This document shows positions 8,901 through 12,004 of a stretch of DNA of 12,004 nucleotides, piece after piece. Source of the stretch: Ectocarpus siliculosus (lineage: Eukaryota; Sar; Phaeophyceae; Ectocarpales; Ectocarpaceae); contig FN649726.1 in the NCBI GenBank assembly GCA_000310025.1, positions 280,948 to 292,951 of the forward strand, given 5' to 3'. How positions within the stretch are numbered: the first letter of the stretch is position 1; the number at the start of each line of letters is the position of its first letter. The notes under the pieces were generated by a model that saw only the letters and a list, made by a program, of their open reading frames with translations, had not been told where the DNA came from and did no database searches. The position numbers and the translations under genes were made by a program.

Positions 8901-11810
8901 GCCCCCGCAATTCTTGCTTAGGCAGCCTCCAACCAAGTTTGAGGCTGAAGATACTGACTGCTTTGGGTCTCGGTTGCCCCCGCTGTGCCAGTGCGCATGC
9001 TCGTTCGCCTAGAAACTTCAGCCCTACAGATGCACAGACCCTTTTTGACGCCGTCTTTTTGACTCATGAGGGTTGGAGGATTCTCCACAAAACGCTCACG
9101 GGCACGTGGCAGCAAGCCCTCCCGGTAGGCTTCCAATATTCGGAACAGAAACGCTGCGTCCTTGCCATGGTGGGAAAAAATTTCTATCCCCGCCACGCCA
9201 AAAGTTCCATCTCCCGGACACACCGCAAATGTTGTTGCCGGCGCGTTCGTCGCCGACCGCTCACATCTCTTCAACCACCGTTCGAAGACTACACAGTATC
9301 CATCCTCCGGTTGTGTTGCGAAACGGGCCCGGAGATAAGGAACGTCACAATCGGGTCGCGGCTCAGTTTCTTTTTTTGTGTTTTCGAGCGTAGGCTGTTA
9401 TATGGTGGAGAGGATCCCCCGCATTTCCTTAACCCTTTTTTTATCATGAAAATTTGAACCTCTGTTTCTTACAACGGAAATCTTTGGTTAACTGCATGCC
9501 CGCTCTGTTCTTAGGTGGCCACCGTGAGGACGGAGTATGTCCCGCCCCCGTCTGACGAAGAGGAAGACGACGATGAAGCCCCGACTCCGTCGCCGGCCGG
9601 GGCGGGGGCCGGGGGCGGCGGTGGGAAGCCGGTCTCGGCGGAGCTCGTGATGAAGCAGGTTTGCTGCGGTTCCTCTTGCTGTGTCTGCTCTGTTGTTGGC
9701 TGTCTGTGAAGGTCGTGGTGGTACACTGGTGTCACTGGTGTGTGGCTGATGGCTGTCTGTGAAGGTCGTGGTGGTACACTGGTGTGTCACTGGTGTGTGG
9801 CTGGTGGCTGTCTGTGAAGGTCGTGGTGGTACACTGGTGTGTCACTGGTGTGTGGCTGGTGGCTGTCTGTGAAGGTCGTGGTGGTACACTGGTGTGTCAC
9901 TGGTGTGTGGCTGGTGGCTGTTGCGGGTGCCTCGCGAGTGTGCTGCAGCTGTGTTGGCGATGGTGCTTAGGTCGTGCTGTACTTGGAGGTTGTGATTGGT
10001 GTCGCAAAGTACGCACGCACGACATCTCACGCCTCCTGTCCGTTCCGCCGCCCGAGACCTTCGAGCACAAAAGCAGGAGTGCGACCAGTACCCAACTTGA
10101 AATTTTCTACCGTGTCCCGAAGAAATAGAAGGGTGGTAATAGCTACTGCGGAGACACACACAGAGGAAGTAGCCCAATACCTATGTCGTTTGGATACGTG
10201 TGGAACAAGGAGACGAACAGTGGTGCACCCCCTCCCCCCTTATCCACCCACGAACCCCCCTGTTACGCCGCATCTCAGGTGAAGATCCTCTACCAAAGAG
10301 CGATAGAGCTCAAGAAGGAGGGTCGCAAGGCAGAAGCCATGGCCTGCCTCAAGCGCGCCAAGTCCCTCGAGGCAGACCTTCGCCGAGAAGCCCAAGGCAA
10401 AGGGCTCGTAGGCTCGTCGGAGGAGACGGAGGAGACGGAGGAAGGCGGCGACGGGGGGAAGAGACCGTCCTTCGTGAGACAGGCCAGCGCGAGGAGCCGA
10501 CGATCTTCGTTGGCCGCCGCCGATGCTCCGCCGTCTGCGGCTAGGGCGGAAAGCAGGTGCGAGGTTTGGAGGGATCGAGGCCGCTGCTGCAATTTTTTGT
10601 GTGTGCTGTCGATATTCAACAGCACTGTTTTTGTTTCTCCGGTTGCCTTGCCAGACCATTGGTCCGTCTTGCCGTTCTATTCGAGCCCATTCTTGTGTCG
10701 GCCGTGTACAAACACGTTACAATCCATATTTGTCGTGCTGCTGTAGTATATTGGTATGTTTTTTGCCTTACCTTTTGCGTTTAACGTTGCCCTTCTTTTT
10801 TACAGGTCGGGGTCACGAAGCGGCCTTCCCCCCTCGGTCAAGCCGGCCACCAAGCCGAAAGTGAGTGTTGTGTTTTCTTTGCTTGCGTTTTTTTGGGGGG
10901 GTTGGGGGGGGGGATATCGTGGACTTCTCTCCTCAATAAGAGGCACCCAGCCGAAGATGAAACCGTCGTGAGTTTGGATCCTGCAACTCCGCCCAGCCCA
11001 CGCAACAACAGCGTCTACGGTGCTCGAAGCCTTAGAAGTGTAAGTCTGCCAACGTGAGGAGGCCGGTGCATCGTCGAAATATACGGTAACGGTATTGAAA
11101 AATCGAAAACGCACGCACAAACACATCGTGTTCGCTATTGGACAAGTGTGCTTAACCTTTGAAGGCACGCTGCAGGCAACGCACGTTTCCATCTTGAAGC
11201 GTGTAAAGGGGGTAACCATGTAGGCAAAAGACTAACCCCGTCGAGACGGCTAGGCTGACCAGGTGAATACAGCACCTTTGTGTCACCACTCAAGCTACAC
11301 ACGGAATGAGTTGCACACCCAAAGGTCAATCACACCCAATCCGTGAGCGCGTCCCCAGTAGACTTGCGCGCTTTCGAGGGGTTCCCAGAGCGAACGGTCT
11401 GTTCATTGGGAGTACTGTAGGCCTGGAAGGTTGGAGAGGTTGTACAGTACGCGAGGCTGCCCAGCTCCATACCGAAAGAAGAGGTATCCCCCCAGCGTAA
11501 CAACACCCCCCGTTCTAAACCATGCACCTTCGAAGGTACTTCGAGGTACTTTCGAAGCAGAGGTGGAACATTCTTGCTTTCAAGCAAACGGATCGAAGCT
11601 ATCTTCTGCCCTTTGTTTCATTGTCGGGATTGATTGTGCGACGCCCCCCCCCCCCCCAGGTATTTCCCGCGGAGCGCGACCCTGTTCAGCGACCTGGAAG
11701 ACGCGCTCTATGCTGCCGTGAAGCTGCACATGGAGAGGGCAAAGTCTTTGGTCAAGAAGGATAGGGCCGCCGCAGCGAAGGAAGTGAAGAGGTGCGCCAA
11801 ACGGAACAAC
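4626..11810 (+). CDS. DM14-repeat protein, CC2D1/Lgd-like (ten exons visible, 3' end outside window)
   Basis: Exon model: 4626-4742, 6370-6645, 7320-7538, 8021-8200, 8608-8703, 9515-9658, 10279-10556, 10806-10860, 10951-10967, 11660-11810. It gives 511 residues with phase agreement throughout (phase 0 except after exons 7 and 9). The N-terminus is basic (MNFFGKGKKGGKK). Exon 2 carries an acidic helix with FDENDPSLMAELAELGW, and exon 3 a similar DLQDADLLGELGEV motif plus a long Asp/Glu stretch. DM14-like helical hairpins lie at about 248-290 (split by the exon 4/5 junction), 345-385 and 470-511. Each has the R-A-x-x-L-K-K ... A-x-x-x-x-(K/R)-x-A-(K/R) pattern. Acidic and Ser/Gly-rich linkers separate them. 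In CC2D1A/B and fly Lgd, DM14 repeats bind ESCRT-III CHMP4/Shrub and a C2 domain follows. Plant proteins pair such repeats with similar LGW motifs. No C2 or FYVE domain is visible here; a C2 domain could lie downstream. Translation could instead begin at ATG 6370, immediately after the exon 2 acceptor. Confidence 0.75.
5132..5415. repeat. Inverted pair of coding-like sequence copies (foldback)
   Basis: Copy A on the plus strand (5132-5206) and copy B on the minus strand (about 5421-5359) share two exact blocks. One is 24 nt (5138-5161 versus 5392-5415), the other 16 nt (5191-5206 versus 5359-5374). The spacers between blocks are 29 and 17 nt, a difference of 12, so both copies stay in one frame. 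Copy A reads M-P-G-K-L-A-S-R-E-H then a stop, with L-G-K-I-R-E later. Copy B reads M-S-G-K-L-A-S-R-E-H-I-K-G-Y-L-V-G-K-I-R-E. I do not recognise the protein. Both copies are broken soon after. Confidence 0.75.
5594..5628. repeat. Perfect 14-bp inverted repeat, 7-nt loop
   Basis: GGTATACCTTTTTT at 5594-5607 and its exact reverse complement at 5615-5628 flank TGCGCCT. Each arm also contains the palindrome GGTATACC. It lies inside intron 1 of the DM14 gene. It may be a foldback fragment or a structured intron element. No target-site duplication was recognised. Confidence 0.85.
5917..5980. repeat. CT/CTTT microsatellite
   Basis: A long CT run, interrupted by TTT, fades into CTCG repeats toward 6030. 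It lies in intron 1, about 390 bases before the acceptor. The Arg/Glu-rich minus-strand frame across it is a translation artefact. Confidence 0.9.
6646..7319 (+). other. Intron 2 of the DM14 gene
   Basis: Donor CAGGAG|GTGATG and acceptor ACCGCAG|C, phase 0 on both sides. It contains a (TGT)7 microsatellite at about 6740-6761 and a purine-rich AG/A tract at 7080-7160. No other gene was seen. Confidence 0.75.
6740..6761. repeat. (TGT)n trinucleotide microsatellite
   Basis: Seven TGT units lie in intron 2 of the DM14 gene. It is a simple repeat with no coding consequence. Confidence 0.85.
7539..8020 (+). other. Intron 3 of the DM14 gene
   Basis: Strong donor GAAGAG|GTAAGG and acceptor TGTTTCAG|GAG, phase 0. 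It has poly-T runs at 7568-7596 and an 11-base C run at 7925-7935. No further feature is supported. Confidence 0.8.
8201..8607 (+). other. Intron 4 of the DM14 gene, inside the first DM14 repeat
   Basis: Donor AAGAAG|GTCAGT and acceptor TTTTCATCAG|GCC, phase 0, with a 13-base T tract just upstream of the acceptor. It cuts the first DM14 unit between its first helix (ending ELKK) and the AGDR turn. The second and third units are not cut at that place. Confidence 0.85.
8704..9514 (+). other. Intron 5 of the DM14 gene
   Basis: Donor CGCAAG|GTACAG and acceptor TGTTCTTAG|GTG, phase 0, 811 nt. It includes a two-copy 52-nt tandem duplication at 8848-8950. The remainder shows no convincing exon. Confidence 0.8.
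8848..8950. repeat. Two-copy tandem duplication, ~52-nt unit
   Basis: Copy 1 (8848-8899) and copy 2 (8900-8950) share the core ATTCTTGCT-x-AGGCAGCCT with scattered substitutions and one indel. The reading frame stays open through both on each strand, but there is no sign that it is coded. Confidence 0.8.
9659..10278 (+). other. Intron 6 of the DM14 gene
   Basis: Donor AAGCAG|GTTTGC and acceptor GCATCTCAG|GTG, phase 0. More than a third of the intron is the 55-nt tandem array at 9702-9919. The rest has no recognisable element. Confidence 0.8.
9702..9919 (+). repeat. Four-copy 55-nt tandem array (minisatellite)
   Basis: Units lie at 9702-9754 (53 nt), 9755-9809, 9810-9864 and 9865-9919. Units 2 to 4 are identical or nearly so. 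Unit 1 lacks two bases and has one A for G change. Each starts GTCTGTGAAGGTCGTGG and contains an internal CACTGGTGTGT doublet. The high identity implies recent expansion or homogenisation. Confidence 0.95.
10557..10805 (+). other. Intron 7 of the DM14 gene
   Basis: A 249-nt intron with donor AGCAG|GTGCGA and acceptor TTTTTTACAG|G. Its phase 2 junction rebuilds an Arg codon. It has a pyrimidine-rich 3' end and no other feature. Confidence 0.8.
10861..10950 (+). other. 90-nt in-frame intron or retained segment (exitron-like)
   Basis: The donor is CCGAAA|GTGAGT and the acceptor GCACCCAG|C. The segment is a multiple of three and has no stop, so exons 8 and 9 read in the same frame with or without it. 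If retained it would add 30 residues with a hydrophobic, Trp/Gly-rich centre. Two G runs of 7 and 10 make it look like intron sequence. Confidence 0.55.
10951..10967 (+). other. Proposed 17-nt microexon 9 of the DM14 gene
   Basis: CCGAAGATGAAACCGTC lies between CACCCAG and GTGAGT. It supplies exactly the phase shift needed to connect exon 8 (phase 0) to exon 10 (which needs one base to finish a codon), giving PKMKPS. Without it, exon 8 joined to 11660 would read out of frame. It may instead be the tail of an unspliced exon 10806-10967. Confidence 0.6.
10968..11659 (+). other. Intron 9 of the DM14 gene
   Basis: The donor is CCGTC|GTGAGT. The acceptor is preceded by 14 C and reads CCCAG|G at 11659. 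It contains an imperfect repeat of TTCGA(A)GGTACTT at 11527-11558. Open frames on both strands show no protein signature. Confidence 0.65.
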
Positions 11811-12004
11811 GTGTACCTTATTTTGGCTTGGGGCACGAGTCGGACAGACAGAGAGAAAACGTGTACCTTATTTTGGCTCGGGTACGAGTCGGACAGACAG
11901 AGAGAAAACGCGTACCTTAATTTGACTTGGGTACGAGTCTGACAGAGAGGAACCAGTTTGTACCGGTATTAGTCTTCAAATCGGAGAGAGAGAGAAAGCG
12001 TGTA
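11811..12004 (+). repeat. ~49-nt tandem array starting at the proposed donor of exon 10
   Basis: Units start at 11811 (50 nt), 11861 (49 nt) and 11910 (about 47 nt). A degenerate unit starts at 11957, and a fifth start (GTGTA) is cut by the window end. The first units begin GTGTACCTTATTTTGGCT and end GACAGACAGAGAGAAAAC. Decay increases to the right. The unit start coincides with the AAC|GTGTAC junction chosen as the exon 10 donor. Confidence 0.9.

Noticed and set aside
9702-9919. Possible CRISPR-like array
   Set aside because: Units are contiguous with no unique spacers, and the setting is a eukaryotic intron.
9784-10128. 114-residue open frame with Val/Trp/Cys repeats
   Set aside because: It is a translation of the 55-nt tandem array and has no independent coding evidence.
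11330-11587. 85-residue minus-strand open frame in intron 9
   Set aside because: No motif, splice or start context supports it. The length is expected by chance in GC-rich sequence.

Overview
The window reads as nuclear DNA of a eukaryote, most likely a stramenopile and probably a brown alga. Coding blocks are short and GC-rich. They are separated by GT-AG introns of a few hundred bases to 1.6 kb with pyrimidine tracts, C/G homopolymers and microsatellites. Both multi-exon models assemble with matching codon phase at every junction. The organism assignment is inferred from gene architecture and protein style; no marker gene proves it.

Layout. (1) 46-4138, minus strand: a six-exon gene for a secreted or surface protein. 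It has a signal peptide, two beta-rich modules sharing an 'F-x-L ... L-x-x-x-FSE' opening (one per exon), then a cysteine-rich stretch of TNFR-type modules. (2) 4139-4625: a 487-bp interval between two divergent start codons. It contains an 84-nt tRNA-like element on the minus strand (4411-4494). (3) 4626-11810 and beyond, plus strand: at least ten exons of a protein with three DM14-like helical repeats, related to the CC2D1/Lgd group and to DM14-repeat proteins of plants. Its 3' end lies outside the window.

The introns carry most of the unusual structure. Intron 1 of the plus gene holds two inverted, coding-like copies of one sequence and a separate 14-bp hairpin. Intron 5 has a two-copy 52-nt duplication, and intron 6 a four-copy 55-nt array. 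A ~49-nt array begins exactly at the proposed donor of the last visible exon, and every early unit repeats that donor-like start. A 17-nt microexon, or alternatively a 90-nt in-frame removable segment, is needed to keep the frame near 10951.

The two genes are not obviously in one pathway. One looks like an extracellular, glycosylated, cysteine-rich protein. The other looks like a cytoplasmic endosomal/ESCRT-linked adaptor, by family analogy. They share only the head-to-head promoter interval. No CRISPR array, rRNA, insertion sequence or complete transposon was seen.
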